A stretch of 64,000 nucleotides of DNA from Pseudopithomyces maydicus (Eukaryota; Ascomycota; Dothideomycetes; Pleosporales; Didymosphaeriaceae), in contig JANTUC010000009.1 of the NCBI GenBank assembly GCA_026873275.1, forward strand, positions 1,240,001 to 1,304,000, given 5' to 3'. The stretch's first letter is position 1. Every line of letters begins with the position of its first letter. A program made the position numbers and the translations under genes. The notes below the pieces were generated by a model. It saw only the letters and a program-made list of their open reading frames with translations. It ran no database searches and had not been told where the DNA came from. Positions 44,893 to 56,240 of the stretch are shown here, piece by piece.

Positions 44893-46256
44893 TCTGAGGG
44901 AGGTCCTGTGAGTGGTTTTTTGCTGTGTGGAGGTCCGCAATGTTCAAGTGGATAGGTATTATAAAAGAGAGTGTAAGAATGATGGATCTAAGGCTTCGGA
45001 AAAGGTCTATGTATACTAGCACTTAGCGGCCTCCAAGGTGAGAGAAATTTATTGTGTTATCGTATGGCAATTCCGGGATTGTAAAGTAATTATAGAATTG
45101 TAAAGCAAATATTGAATTATGTCACAATTTCTCGGTTGTATAGTAGCTATAATAAAGTTCCGTCATGCCCGGCTATTACCCTGTATGACTTTTGCGTATA
45201 TTATGCAGTGTGATATGCGCTTAGACCTGCATATAGACGTGAATGCGTTCCAATATCAATTTCAGTCCGGACGAAAATATTTGAAATCGAGCTATGTAGA
45301 AACAATTGACCATTTGGTTCTGCAAAATCTCATCCGTCTACTTTCCTATTGGAAACTTTTAATACATGTCAATATTGTTATCTATTCCTAGCCATCCCGC
45401 GCTTCCATTCGCAAATCTGGTTTTTGTCTATATTTTTTCTGCCCCGCGCTGTGATTCATGTATTGGAAGTCCGTATTAGAACTTCTATTACGCGGATTGC
45501 AGGATAGGGTAGAAAGGAGGAATTGCCTGTAATGCGCAAATTGAATCATGAGGTATGGAAAAAATAAAAGCCTACAATACGCAGATTGGAGCGAAGAGCA
45601 AGATAAAATAGAACTTCTATTCTACAGATTGAATGATAAAGTAGAGAGGAAGTGCTTGTAATGCGCAAATTGAATCATGGGGTAAGAAAAAATAGGAACC
45701 TGTAATACGCAGATTGAAGTGAAGAGCTAAATCATATAGAACTTCTATTTTGCGGATTGAATGATAGAGTAAAAAGGAGGAAGTGCCTGTAATGCGTAAA
45801 TATTATGAGGTAAGATGAAATAGGAACCTGTGATACGCAGATTGAAACGAAGAGCCAGATAAAATAGAACTTCTATTTTCTGGATCGAAGGATAGAGTAA
45901 AAAGGAGGAAGTGCCTGTAATGCGCAAATATCACAAGGTAAGATGAAATAGGAACCTACAATACGCAGATTCAGAATAAGAGCTAATCCTAGCAGTTACA
46001 TAATTCAAATGTATAAATCGACCTTTGGATTCGGTAAAGATGAAAAGTAAGTTTACGCAGTAGGCAAACGAATTACTAATCACAACAGTATATATCTACC
46101 TCTTTCAACTGCCTGTCTCCTTCTCTTCTTCTATCCTTTCTCTGCTCTTTCTCAGACATTTCTCCACTCTTTATCGGATTCTGAACCACTATTTATCTCA
46201 TAGCAAAAGCACATCCTCATAGCTAGCTAGATAATCAGCCGGCCCGCATAATCCCG
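44893..46256. other. AT-rich spacer with a 128-131 bp tandem repeat
   Basis: No gene is supported. The tandem repeat at about 45479-45985 fills the middle. The last 250 bp include a pyrimidine-rich tract (about 46100-46160) and could have been the promoter of the SNF2-like pseudogene. Confidence 0.55.
45479..45985. repeat. Minisatellite, 128-131 bp unit, four copies
   Basis: The word AGAACTTCTATT recurs at 45479, 45610, 45738 and 45866. In each period it is followed by GGATTGAATGATAGAGT-like, GTAATGCGCAAAT-like and ATACGCAGATT-like words at constant offsets. Units differ mainly by transitions. No open frame spans the array. Confidence 0.85.
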
Positions 46257-48095
46257 ATGTCCAAATTTCCAGTCTTCCACACCAATCCGGAGCCGCTGTC
46301 AATCGATGATCCATGGAACATGCTTGGACTCCTGAGTCCCAAAAAACAAACGCTTAACGAGGAGCCGAGAAGTGTGGATCAAGAGCCAAAGACCGTCGAA
46401 CAGAAACAGAAAGAGTTTCGGAACATAGTGTGGGTCCTTGCCCAGAATGGGAACAAGGCGCCACCAGATAACGAGATGTGGAATGGCGGTGACTATGCAT
46501 GGGCGTAAAAAGGGCTATCAGGCGCTTTATCGATGGCGCCTGGACCGCTAGAGCTCAGAGCGCACCAAATCCATTCTCTCAACCGGATACTATACATTTT
46601 TAACGTCCTTCAACATGGCGCTATGCTGGCCCTGGATATGGGACTCGACAAGACGCTAACTATCATTGGTAAGAATCACAATACGCACCCCCGATGGCAT
46701 GCTCTCATACAAATGCAACTCTTTGTGTGGAATTGTAAAAGAAGGACAGAATCCGGAAGTACAGAAGAACGCAGCAACCACCATTCAGACATTCGGCTTC
46801 CTCGCTAGGGGGAATATTGAGAGTTGTTCCACTGAGCCTTCTCAGTCATTGGGAGCGGGAATTCGAGAAGAGGGTCAAGAAAGGACACTTCTTTGTGATC
46901 AGCTACCGTTCGTATATCCTTAAAAATTTCTTTGAGAAGAAGGCTAACAATGGCTGCATCAGATGGAGATGGTGCTACATTCTCCAAGTCTACAGAGGTT
47001 CTCAATGGGTATGAAATTGTTTTGACTACTTACCATGCCGTGAAGGCAGAGTTCGACGCGATGTGCAGATCTAAAAACAGCATCACGACAGGCAGCCCAC
47101 ACAGAACAGTATGCCCGCTCATGGCTATGTACTGGACATCGGTCGTTCTCGACAAAGGTCACACAGTGGCAAACTCGAGTACTGCAACAAGCAGATCCGT
47201 CAAATCATTAACATCAATGCATCAAGTCGTCATGACCGGCACACCTCTACTCAACGAGTACTCGGATATTTAGTCCTTGATGGAATTTCTGGATGTGTCG
47301 CCATGGCGTGACAATCAAGTTTTTCGCGAAGTAAGCATTGACCTCGACACTTTGGTCTCAACCAACTTACAGATATTACTAGTTCTTTATAAAGAAGATT
47401 AAAAGAAAGCCCAGTGTTGAGGGTGGAGCGAACAGCTTGTCCAAACTCATGAACGCTTACTTAGCTCTCTGCATTCGTGGATTCACCATCAGAATTCGCA
47501 AAAAAGATTTGTTTGGACTCCGTCCACTCCTCAATACCCCGCCGGGAGTACACACTCAGATCAACCACAGTTTGATATATCCTACAGAATTAGCCACATA
47601 AAAGCTCTGCAAGAAGCAATGGGACCCCCGCGCGAGACAGCAGTGGATCGAGAACTGGAAGAAGCATGGATATCAAGGAAGTCCAGAGGAAAGAGAGGTA
47701 CTCCGATGGATGCAGGGAAATACATTGGTTTAGTGCAGAGGAAAGCTCCAGCGATGTTCAAGATAGCAAGATCCCAGGAAACAGTTGTCTTTCAGCGACA
47801 CAAAGATACGAGTGCATTGCAACAACTCCGGTTTCTCCATTGGGCCATGAAAGATTTGAATATTTTACTGGTCGATGTTGAATTCATCGTTCTGAAGCAT
47901 CCTTGTTGCGTATTGCCTACGCAATGCTCGATCTGCAGCGTGGCAAGCGGGGATGGAATAAGGAGGTCACATTGAACACCACTCCATACTTGATGGATTG
48001 GTCGAATCGGTCATCAGGAAAACTGGCCCACCCCGTTGATGCGACGGTACTGGGAGGAGATAACGGTCAGGTCAAGAAGCAGGATAATTACTAAA
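46257..48095 (+). pseudogene. SNF2-family (Rad5/Rad16-like) helicase pseudogene
   Basis: ATG 46257 opens a frame whose product begins MSKFPVFHTNPEP. A TAA at 46506-46508 interrupts it (CAA would read through), and it continues in frame into ELRAHQIHSLNRIL and LALDMGLDKTLTIIG, a decayed Q/Walker A region. Later pieces in other frames give YEIVLTTYHAVKAEF, VVLDKGHTVANSSTATSR (DEAH-like box now DKGH) and VVMTGTPLLNEYSDI, the order of SNF2 motifs Ia to III. The helicase C-terminal half is not recognisable. Loss of the Walker lysine context, the altered DEAH and many stops show it is inactive. Confidence 0.8.
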
Positions 48096-48097
48096 AT

Positions 48098-48204
48098 TTT
48101 GTTTCATTGATTTTCTAATTATAGGCTAATAAATATTCTTCCTACACCCCCAGCCTAGTATTTTTATAGTAAAGAAATTGCTCGTATACGGTGTGGTGTT
48201 ATAC
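48098..48204 (+). repeat. Repeat family C, copy C2
   Basis: A direct-repeat partner of 42657-42766, sharing TTTTCTAATTATAG, CCCCCAGCCTAGTA and TTGCTCGTATACGGTGTGG. Together the copies bracket about 5.4 kb of pseudogenes and satellite. Confidence 0.7.
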
Positions 48205-48407
48205 CAGCTCGGCCGTGGTGATGACTAACTATGTTAGTCCAGTGGGTTATGGGGCCTCCGGGGACATCGGCACCGAAGTGGCGGAGCCCTTGTTTTGTGA
48301 ATTAGTCAAAAGGAGTTGAGTGGAACACGACAACGACGGTGCAAGAGCATTGCGTACAGCTAACTGATTTATATAATGTCCGGGAATTTTTTTGACATGA
48401 AACATCG

Positions 48408-48508
48408 GGTGAGATGGCCGAGCGGTTAAGGCGCCAGCTTCAGGAACTTGCAATTGCAATAACTTGCTGGTCAATTTATTGGCGTGGGTTCGAGTCCCAC
48501 TCTCATCA
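48408..48508 (+). tRNA. tRNA-Leu (anticodon CAG) with intron
   Basis: The acceptor GGTGAGA pairs with TCTCATC (one G-U), the D arm GCCGAGCGGTTAAGGC is typical of type-II tRNAs, and the anticodon stem is CCAGC/GCTGG. The loop TTCAGG gives anticodon CAG. About 20 nt of intron separates position 37 from 38. A long variable arm (CAAT/ATTG) and the T arm GTGGG-TTCGAGT-CCCAC follow, with discriminator A. Leucine identity fits the long variable arm, the anticodon and A73. Confidence 0.92.
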
Positions 48509-48918
48509 AAATACGTCTACTGTTAGCAGTGGGTTTCGGGATTTCTTTTTTGGATGTTTTGCTGCACGCTGGGTGGTGGGGCGCTCCGTAACATTCATGG
48601 TTTGCCCCGATTGGGAGCGGGTATCGTTATCGATAAGGGCCCGTGCCCCTCCCCTCCAAAATTCACATATTCTTTTGCGCCACGACTTCGCACTTCTGCT
48701 GTTTACGACTGTGCTGTTCGCCGGCAAATATTTTTCGATCTGTGATGATAATACTAGAACGCTTTGTTTACTTGCAGTATAATCTATCCGGAGGAAACAC
48801 CACCGTCCAACGCGACACAGATTCTGTGCGCCTTGACTGATCCTGTGCCTGTACACTGGGACATCAGTTGCAATACAAGAACATCACAATACGACCAGTG
48901 AAGCCCTTCACAGCCACC

Positions 48919-50030
48919 ATGGGTAAGCCAGCCTCTCTCGCTGTCCTCCTGGACCTCACGAAAACAACGCAAACCCTGCTTGCCCATTTCCAATCGTCTC
49001 TCGCACCCACCAATCCGTCGGATGCCTCGATACCGCCCCCGCCGAATCCTCTACAAGCCCTGCGAGCATGCACTGCGCTTCTCAAATCACACACAACGAC
49101 GCTATCCCTCTTGCTGCTTACCCCGCCGCTTACTCCCTCCGCGATCATCACAAAAATTGGCGATGTGAGTTCTGGACCGCTGCCTGGTCTTGTTGGGGCT
49201 GCAGTCGCCGAAGGGGAACTGGGTACGCTGATGCAAGGCGAGGTGAGGACGCATGCCAGGAGGTTGATCATGGGCTGGGGGATGTTGTGACGTTGGTGGG
49301 AAAAATGGCAGAAAGAAGACAGAGTTCTCAGGCAAACGGATCTACGAGTTCCAAAGGCAAATCAAAAGACGATGGTCCTACAGAGTCCGAGCGAGCCGAA
49401 GTTCTTGCCGCTACAGGCGTAGTATGGGAGGCATGCGACGCCTTGACTAAGCTGTGTGATGGTGGTATTGCGGGTCTCGTGGTAAAGAAAGCGGAGGAAT
49501 GGAGGAGTGTGCTGCTAGATGCGGTGGAGGAGCTTAAAGAGTGGGGTGACGACGTGGAAGACGACGAAGATGATGACGCGGAAGGGAGCGATGGCGAATT
49601 CGATGACGAAGACGACATCTTCGGTGCGACAAACAAGCTCGGGAAAGAGAACAAGGAACTGAAAGTGGTGTTGGATAACAGTGTGAAAAAGCTCAAAATG
49701 GTGGGCATGTTATACCAGGCCTTGATTAAAAGAAGGTTGAAGACCTTTCCCAGTGGTACAACGGCGGGTTCAACAAATGCCCAGGCACAAAAGTCCCCCG
49801 TGGCAACAATAGAAGAGCTGATGAGGCTGCTCAGGTCTATACCAGAACAGGTGGACGACTTAGCCAGCGCGTTCTACGATCTAGATGAGGTTGAGGCGAA
49901 AGCGACACTAAATCGATGTTGCAAAGAAGCGAAGGATGCGGTCAGTATAGTGAAGCAGAGCTGGGCAGGAGCAGATGATGAGTTTACGGCCTGGTCAACG
50001 AAGTGGCTTGACGCGTTGAACGCAGCATGA
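48919..50030 (+). CDS. GCIP/cyclin-D1-binding-protein-like protein, apparent 1-bp frameshift
   Basis: A likely fungal member of the GCIP (CCNDBP1) family, helical proteins whose function in fungi is not settled. ATG 48919 lies in CCACCATGG. The first frame (PPNPLQALRACTALLKSHTTTLSLLLL, PSAI, then ARRLIMGWG) stops at 49288-49290. The second frame (DVVTLVGKMAERRQSS, WEACDALTKL) runs to TGA 50030, with an acidic linker (DDVEDDEDDD) and a helical C-terminus. The two meet at a run of five G (49277-49281): one extra G gives a continuous protein of about 370 residues. No GT-AG pair here gives a better join. This may be a sequencing or assembly error rather than a dead gene, because everything else is well preserved. 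Confidence 0.75.
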
Positions 50031-50920
50031 TTAGTTATATTTTTATGGTACATGACTAATTATGTCTAATCCATACAATACTATCGGCTTGATTTGCATT
50101 CAAATACATCATGTCAACAAGCAGTAGCCAGTCTAGGCCTCAATCTAACTATTAGAACAAAACGATAACCTCTTCTGGAAGTTCGTTCATGAACGCAAAT
50201 GATTGTACAGATTCAGAGATTGAAATCGATACTGCTGTTACCAGGAATTTTATATGTGAAACAAGCCAACATCTACAGCCTTGGACCAGCTTGTGCGTGC
50301 TAGTCTTTCAATCATCGTCGTGAGGACCTAACCACATTATTTCAAAAGCAGCGACTAGCAAACCAGGTGTGACGAATCTATCAGACAAAGGTACTATATT
50401 GATAGACTGATCATAGAAAGGTGAATCTAGTTGATGAGGGTGGAGGGCATATTGGGACGGTAGCGGTGGATAGTCAGTCCCTACTCGAACGTGTATTATT
50501 TCTTTACTTTCCTTCCATCATCTCCACCACCAAGACATTGAGACATTAAACTGTGAGTTTGTGTTTAAGAGTTTGAAGTTTCCTTCGGAGCCCGATCTCA
50601 CAATATAAAATGCTTACATCAGTCACCTATACCTGGTGATATCAAATTACATGTTTACACATGACGAGAATCTTCTAGCATGGGAAACAATTGGTAATCA
50701 ATTAGGCTATCCTTTAGCTACAGGGAACATCAAAGTAAGACTTTAACAGGCAGCAAAATGATTCCCTAACATCAACCAAATGAATTCTCAACGGATGTTG
50801 CACACGGATACTCTTTCAAGCTGACGAAGGGAATATGTTAGTGCAGTAACAACGTCTGAGGATATCGAGAGATCAATGTACGTACCAGTAACGAATGCGG
50901 CCATCCACTATTGCAAGCTC
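50031..50920. other. Spacer with family-A copy A9
   Basis: It contains the degraded left-type repeat at 50304-50463. The rest shows no gene; the right end is the 3' side of the small secreted-peptide gene. Confidence 0.55.
50304..50463 (+). repeat. Inverted repeat family A, copy A9 (left type, degraded)
   Basis: It reads CTTTCAATCATCGTCGTGAG and, 130 bp on, GAGGGCATATTGGGACGGT, matching the inner arm of the complete element. The palindrome region is mutated (ACCTAACCACATTAT). Similarity to the right arm at 17480-17500 extends about 20 bp further. Confidence 0.6.
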
Positions 50921-51247
50921 TTATCCACAGATGACGGTGCAAGCACCACCACATCCATAGCTGCAGACCGTGCAGCATCTAGTACCGTGGCTCGAGTAAC
51001 AGGCACAGTCTCCTCCTCCTCTCTGGCGTCGCTCGAGTGAGGTGGAGCTCTCAAACGCACCAGGGAGCCGAACAACAGGCCAACTTGGAGAGACACCAGC
51101 GGGCAGATTGTCCACCGTGATTCCCTCGGGAAGAATAAGATCAGCAGCGTTGAGAGAGGGCTCTGCAATCGGAGCAGGGGAGCTCAAGGCCGTAGATGCC
51201 AAAAAGGCGAGAGAAAAGATGGTTTGGATGTACATTGTATAATTCAT
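50921..51247 (-). CDS. Secreted KEX2-type cysteine-rich peptide precursor
   Basis: A 108-residue precursor from ATG 51247. The signal peptide (about 1-22, YIQTIFSLAFLASTALS) is followed by a pro-region of about 50 residues and a dibasic site (ERRQR). The remaining 34 residues hold eight cysteines in the pattern C-x-C, CC, C-x2/3-spaced to the end, with many Gly and Ser. This is the layout of small secreted effector-like or antimicrobial-type peptides and of KEX2-processed peptides. No sequence family is recognised, and no activity can be stated. A TATA box (51315-51322) lies about 70 bp upstream of the ATG. No intron is needed. Confidence 0.75.
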   Translation of the reverse strand: MNYTMYIQTIFSLAFLASTALSSPAPIAEPSLNAADLILPEGITVDNLPAGVSPSWPVVRLPGAFESSTSLERRQRGGGDCACYSSHGTRCCTVCSYGCGGACTVICG

Positions 51248-51314
51248 TTTGGAACCAGGAAGTAGCTGTTGGAGAGCTTGAGTGGATGTCGTGTACTCCA
51301 AAGACATGAGGTCC

Positions 51315-51322
51315 CTTATATA
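51315..51322 (-). promoter_or_regulatory. TATA box of the cysteine-rich peptide gene
   Basis: On the minus strand it reads TATATAAG, 68-75 bp before the ATG at 51247. This is inference from motif and position. Confidence 0.5.
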
Positions 51323-53205
51323 CCTCACGACCAAAACCTCTTTCTGATTTGGTCAGGATGCTCACGTCGACGGTACAGGACACAACAGGTGTCATCCATC
51401 AGGTTTCCTCACGGGCTCGGTGCCCGTATACCGCTGTTCCGCGGAGCTGCGGGTTACTTAAAGCTAGGATTTGCATTCTTAACGAGATAAATACCATGGC
51501 CGGTCTTCCTACTCTCCTCGGTTAGCCTGAAGAGCCAATGGTCATCGCTCGGAATGTCTTCGTTTAAGCGCTCATAAACCACATGGACGTATAAACGAAA
51601 AACAATGGTCAGAAATATTGTCATTCCTTTTCATGCGTTGTCAATCTTAGAATATTGGCAGTGCAAATGAATCCTTCATGACGCTGCCAATTATACACCA
51701 CCCGAGAAATGAAAGTCACGTGCCGATGGCTAACCGTGGACCTGTGGACAGTGGTAACCGGGAGTTGGATCCTCATCACTTAATCAATTAAGAGTTATAT
51801 ACCGGTAGCAATGAACCCCAGTTGTTAACAGAAGGAAGGAATAGAAGGAAGGCTGTGGGTGGGAATATATAGAAGGTGAGAAGTAACTGTACAGAAGGCG
51901 CGGTGGTACAAGCCTGCCAACAGAATTATAGTGCCCTCTGATTGGCTCTGCACACAAACAATTCCTATAGATTATTAGCCACAGATTTACGTTTTCACCG
52001 ATAAATTAATAACCTCCGAGCTTTAAAGATAGAGGAGGAATGATAATAACAAATAAAGGTTATTAATGCATTATATATTAAAAATTTATATATTATACAA
52101 CGGCTCTGCATCGAAAAGCCTTATAAGAGTAGATCATCCTCCAAGCTTTGTTCCAAAGGAATGTTTCAGACGAGACAGGTTATCCAGCCAATACATGTTC
52201 ATTCGTTAGTAAACGAATTGGCGACTGATGATAAAGGCAAGCGCAATCCTTGGCGCGTTTTATAGGATTGTAACATAACTGCAAGCATGTCATATTCGAG
52301 GTAGACTACCAAAAACAGGAGCTCACCATCGGCTGCCGTAAGTGCGGGGTTTTAGTTCTCCCGTATCAACCAACCTACAACGTCACAGTCGTGCCTCTAG
52401 AATAACCAAAATTTCGTCTAGAGCCGTCTAAGCTCTGTTAGCGTCTCTCCCCCATGGACCGTAGAATGTCTAGAACGAGACTGGTGCAGGGGAGAGCTGG
52501 AGAGTTCTTGCACATACTCAGTATGCAGATTGGACGGCTAGAGGAGAAGACATCCACACAGTGTGACTTGCTGACGCTACGGCTATGCTGTCTATAACCC
52601 GAGGCCGAGTAGCATTTATAAGCGCAACATCTTGATAGACGATATACCTGTCTAGTAAAATCATTGGGCGTGAGAGTTCCCACTCCCAAGGCCATGTTAT
52701 CAATGGAGAACTGGATGCACGACCAAAGTATGTAATATTGTAGTGCTAGAGCAAAGGCTCAGTATACGTTGCCCCGGTTTGAGCTGTTGCTTTGATGTGC
52801 CCTCCTACGTAATCGCTGAGATATACGCTAAAACTAATCACGGATGCTTCGAAGATCCGACGGAGGAAAAACAACGCCAGCAATGGGTATGGATTACAAC
52901 GCTTACGTGCACGTTCAATGCAACTGTAGCTGCTGACTTCAGCAAAAGCCCTCTTCTACAGGCCTCTGGGGTCCTTGATGTAGTGTATCATACCATGGGC
53001 GGCACTTTTGCCGCTGACAAATGTCGGGAAAGCACGCCGCCTAGTGCGAACATTAGCGTGCAAAACCAGCGCCACTCTTTTGCACTTCCTCAGACAAGAT
53101 CAAGCCTAAGTACGATTGCAAAGCAGAGCAGAGCTACCCACTAACGCCGATTTTGGCCGAATTGGCGGGACTTGGAATCGATGTGATTATAAACTAAGTA
53201 GGACG

Positions 53206-53213
53206 TATATATA
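53206..53213 (+). promoter_or_regulatory. TATA box of the Old Yellow Enzyme gene
   Basis: TATATATA lies about 124-131 bp before the ATG at 53337, consistent with an inducible promoter. It is assigned by motif and position only. Confidence 0.4.
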
Positions 53214-53336
53214 GTATAGATATTCCAACTCCAGCTGAATTATAACACAAACGCCACGAAGATTGACATCGCATTGCCAACCCAACATTAATCCATTATT
53301 GCCGAACACACATAGCCTTTGAATATTCCCATCACC

Positions 53337-54443
53337 ATGTCTACCTCCAAGCTGTTCCAGCCGCTTCAGGTCGGCAACCTCCAGTTAAAGAACCGCATTG
53401 CCATGGCCCCACTCACCAGGTTCCGAGCCGACGAGAATCACGTTCCTCTTCCGATGGTTGCAGAATATTACGCACAGAGAGCATCGGTACCTGGAACTCT
53501 TCTTATCACCGAAGCCACCTTAATCTCCCATCAGGCGGGTGGATATGCCAACGTACCAGGCATCTACACCAAGGAGCAGATTGCATCCTGGAAAAAGGTG
53601 ACCGAAGCGGTGCATGAGAAGGGTTCTTTCATATACCTGCAACTTTGGGCTTTGGGACGCGTGGCCAGCCCTGCACAAGCAGAAAAGGAGGGGATCACCA
53701 TCAAGACATCCAGTGCTGTACCACTCGGCGAAGGCTATGCCACACCAAAAGAGATGACCATTGAGGAGATCAAACAAACCATCAGTGATTATGCACAGGC
53801 CGCTAAGAATGCCATTGAAGCTGGCTTTGACGGTGTTGAGCTCCATGGTGCGAATGGTTATCTCATTGACCAATTCCTCCAGGATAAGGTCAATCAGCGC
53901 ACAGACGAATGGGGTGGTTCCGTGGAGAACCGCTCGCGCTTCGCCTTCGAGGCCACCAAGGCTGTTGTTGAGGCCATTGGCGCAAAGAAGACTGGTATTC
54001 GTTTGTCTCCCTACAGCAGCTTTCAGGGTATGAGAATGGACGATCCCTTGCCCCAGTTTAAAGATATCATAAAGAAGCTCGATTCCTTCAACGATCTTGC
54101 CTACATCCACCTGGTCGAGTCTCGCATCGACGGCAACGCCGACATGGATGACAGCCCCGCTGATAAACTGGAGCCCTTCGTGGATGAATTCAGGAACACT
54201 GTTCTTATTGCTGGCGGCTTCAAGCCGGACTCCGCACACACGCTGGTTGACAGCCAATACTCCAACAAGAACGTTGTCGTGGTGTTTGGTCGCTATTTCA
54301 TCAGCACCCCGGATCTTGTCTTCCGTCTGCAGCAGGGCATATCGCTGAACGAATACAACCGAGACACATTTTACCTACCGATGAAGGCTGAGGGTTACAC
54401 GGATTACCCTTTCAGTAATGAATTCTTGTCGGCAAAGGCGTAG
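53337..54443 (+). CDS. Old Yellow Enzyme family NAD(P)H:flavin oxidoreductase
   Basis: An FMN-dependent ene-reductase that reduces activated alkenes. Members act in detoxification, oxidative stress or secondary metabolism. The intronless frame from ATG 53337 (CACCATG) gives 368 residues. Family landmarks are NRIAMAPLTRFRA at the N-terminus (the Thr near flavin N5), LQLWALGR, the substrate-binding ELHGANGYLIDQFLQ with the His/Asn pair and following Tyr, NQRTDEWGGS-type FMN loop, RLSPYSSFQG, and the phosphate-binding GG and FGRYFIS near the C-terminus. There is no signal peptide, so it is cytosolic. It lies in a cluster of secreted-protein genes but has no obvious biosynthetic partner. Confidence 0.93.
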   Translation: MSTSKLFQPLQVGNLQLKNRIAMAPLTRFRADENHVPLPMVAEYYAQRASVPGTLLITEATLISHQAGGYANVPGIYTKEQIASWKKVTEAVHEKGSFIYLQLWALGRVASPAQAEKEGITIKTSSAVPLGEGYATPKEMTIEEIKQTISDYAQAAKNAIEAGFDGVELHGANGYLIDQFLQDKVNQRTDEWGGSVENRSRFAFEATKAVVEAIGAKKTGIRLSPYSSFQGMRMDDPLPQFKDIIKKLDSFNDLAYIHLVESRIDGNADMDDSPADKLEPFVDEFRNTVLIAGGFKPDSAHTLVDSQYSNKNVVVVFGRYFISTPDLVFRLQQGISLNEYNRDTFYLPMKAEGYTDYPFSNEFLSAKA

Positions 54444-54850
54444 AAGTACATGAGTGCGCATAGCAATAGTTCACATTTAACAGCGGATTGCATCAGTGGC
54501 GTTAACTGCTTTTCATACAGACTCATAGCATTAGAATAGAGTGCCTGAATTTTTATTTCATGATTATTTCACCACCCATATCTATGAGCTTCCTACTCGA
54601 CAGGTGCTGGTGGAACTATACCAACATACTTGATATGTCGCTGCCACACCAATCACACCAGCTAGTGATATCAGTAACGGAAATCCATGTCATTGCCTTT
54701 GAGACCAGAGCTTTTGCTTCCGTCTACCAATTTTTCGTTTTTCCAATCTCGCCTTTCCAAAAATTCCTCTTTAACCGCACTAGTAGTTTGGATTTATACA
54801 CTCATGTTGTAATGCCGAAGAACCTCGATTCGGCCGCTCGTGTTTTCTTC
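54444..54850. other. Short spacer between convergent genes
   Basis: The Old Yellow Enzyme gene (plus) and the next gene (minus) converge here. Nothing further is recognised. Confidence 0.5.
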
Positions 54851-56240
54851 TCAAAGCAGGGAATCGTCTACTTCTGAAGAATTTGTCTCATTGACCACCT
54901 CTTTCCAAGGTAAGACGGGCTTCAGTTCTTTGCCTTCCCCCAACTCCGCGAGAACAGAAGTCTTGTTCATTACTGGAGATAACGCCTCTTTACAAAGCTG
55001 AGGGTTTACCAACGAATCCTCATCACTGGCGATATGCTTCGTACGATGATTCTGCTTCTCAGGCGCTGGGAAAGAAGCTATCATATATGATGTCTGCGGG
55101 AAGAATTCGCTACACGGAGAGGTGCCGCGTTCTGAGGGTAAGGTGATTGGAGAGGCAGAAGACAGACTCAAGGTAGTCCTTTCTGGAACTGCTGAGGAGC
55201 TCAAAGTATCACTATCAGACACCATTGACTTCTTCATCTTCTTCGGGATGTACTCAGTGCCTGAGAAGTCAGGCGGAACAGGAATGTGGGCAATTGGCAC
55301 AATGCTGAATGCGTGCTCTTCAATTTGAGCATATTTGGCCCAGTCGTCCATCATTTTACCCTATAACATCAGTACAGCTCGAATTATCGATGTATGGGTA
55401 GATTGTAACGGCTTTCAGCGCTGGATATGTTCAAGCGAAGCGAGTCCCATACAACGCTAGCATTTCTTATCCACTGACTTCCAGTCGATAACATACCTTG
55501 CTTTCAATTGCAACACCGTGCCTGTACGTAATGTCACATCCGAACCAATACTTCCGACGTAGCATGGCCCGAATAGCACTCATCCTTCTCTTATCTTCGC
55601 CAATCAAGTCCCTTCTGAAGACACTGTTCAAGTCGATGGCCATGATGACAGGCTTGAACATCTTTGTGGCCATGCTTTTCGGGTCTGTGTCATAAGCTTC
55701 CATCCACAAGCTCACGCGCTCATTACTGGGCAATGATGCGAAGCCCGCATAGGGATGGGCGATTTCCCACTTTCGCTTCATCTCCTTCACGTGTGGGATG
55801 AAGAATTTATTCAGTATTTGACCCTTCCATCCGGATTGTTTGAGTTTCGCCTCTCTTTTAATGCCAATGCTCACATCGCGCTCGGCAGACCTAAGTAGAG
55901 GTTTAAGGAGTGAGTCAAGACAATCATGAGCCTCGATGTCATGGTACAAGATGTATACCAACTTGCAGGCCTTGATGATGAGTTGTGTTTCGGCTTCGCT
56001 CTCCCTGATATCAGAGTATGACGCGTGTATCTCGTGGATAAGACATTGAAGAAATTCTACCTCGTCAGCGTACGTCACGTTTCTCGGGTCCTCCTCGAAG
56101 CTCTCATCGTTCTTGCGCTTGGGGGCATTTTCTTAGAGCAGTCAATTCTTGTCTTAGTTGCCCAAGCGCTTCGCAGGTAGGTTCATTTGTGGTATGCAGA
56201 TTCTGCGGAATATCCAACGTAATGTTGAGAGAAATGGTGT
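54851..56240 (-). CDS. Hypothetical protein, 5' end unresolved
   Basis: Unrecognised. Two blocks join in phase over an intron of 136 bp (55361-55496): an upstream block starting near 56145 (ENAPKRKND, ADEVEFLQCLIHEI, KYWFGCDITYRHG) and a downstream exon 54851-55360 (MMDDWAKYAQIEEHAF), Ser-rich at the end. Upstream of 56145 another frame (NLHTTNEPTCEALGQLRQEL, about 56145-56240) looks coding but is out of phase by one base, and no ATG is found in frame. So either a short exon is missed, or a 1-bp indel or lost start has damaged the gene. The middle block is helical, basic and cysteine-poor. No domain is recognised. Confidence 0.55.

Larger units (their letters stand above)
51248..53336. other. 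2-kb spacer, partly AT-rich
   Basis: It holds the promoter of the cysteine-rich peptide gene (minus) and of the Old Yellow Enzyme gene (plus). An AT-rich core at about 51990-52110 looks repeat-like. Open frames at 52438-52703 and 52743-53144 have no support. No gene is called. Confidence 0.5.

Noticed and set aside
52743..53144. 133-codon plus-strand frame upstream of the Old Yellow Enzyme gene
   Set aside because: No recognisable domain, its start is not in context, and it lies in the promoter region.
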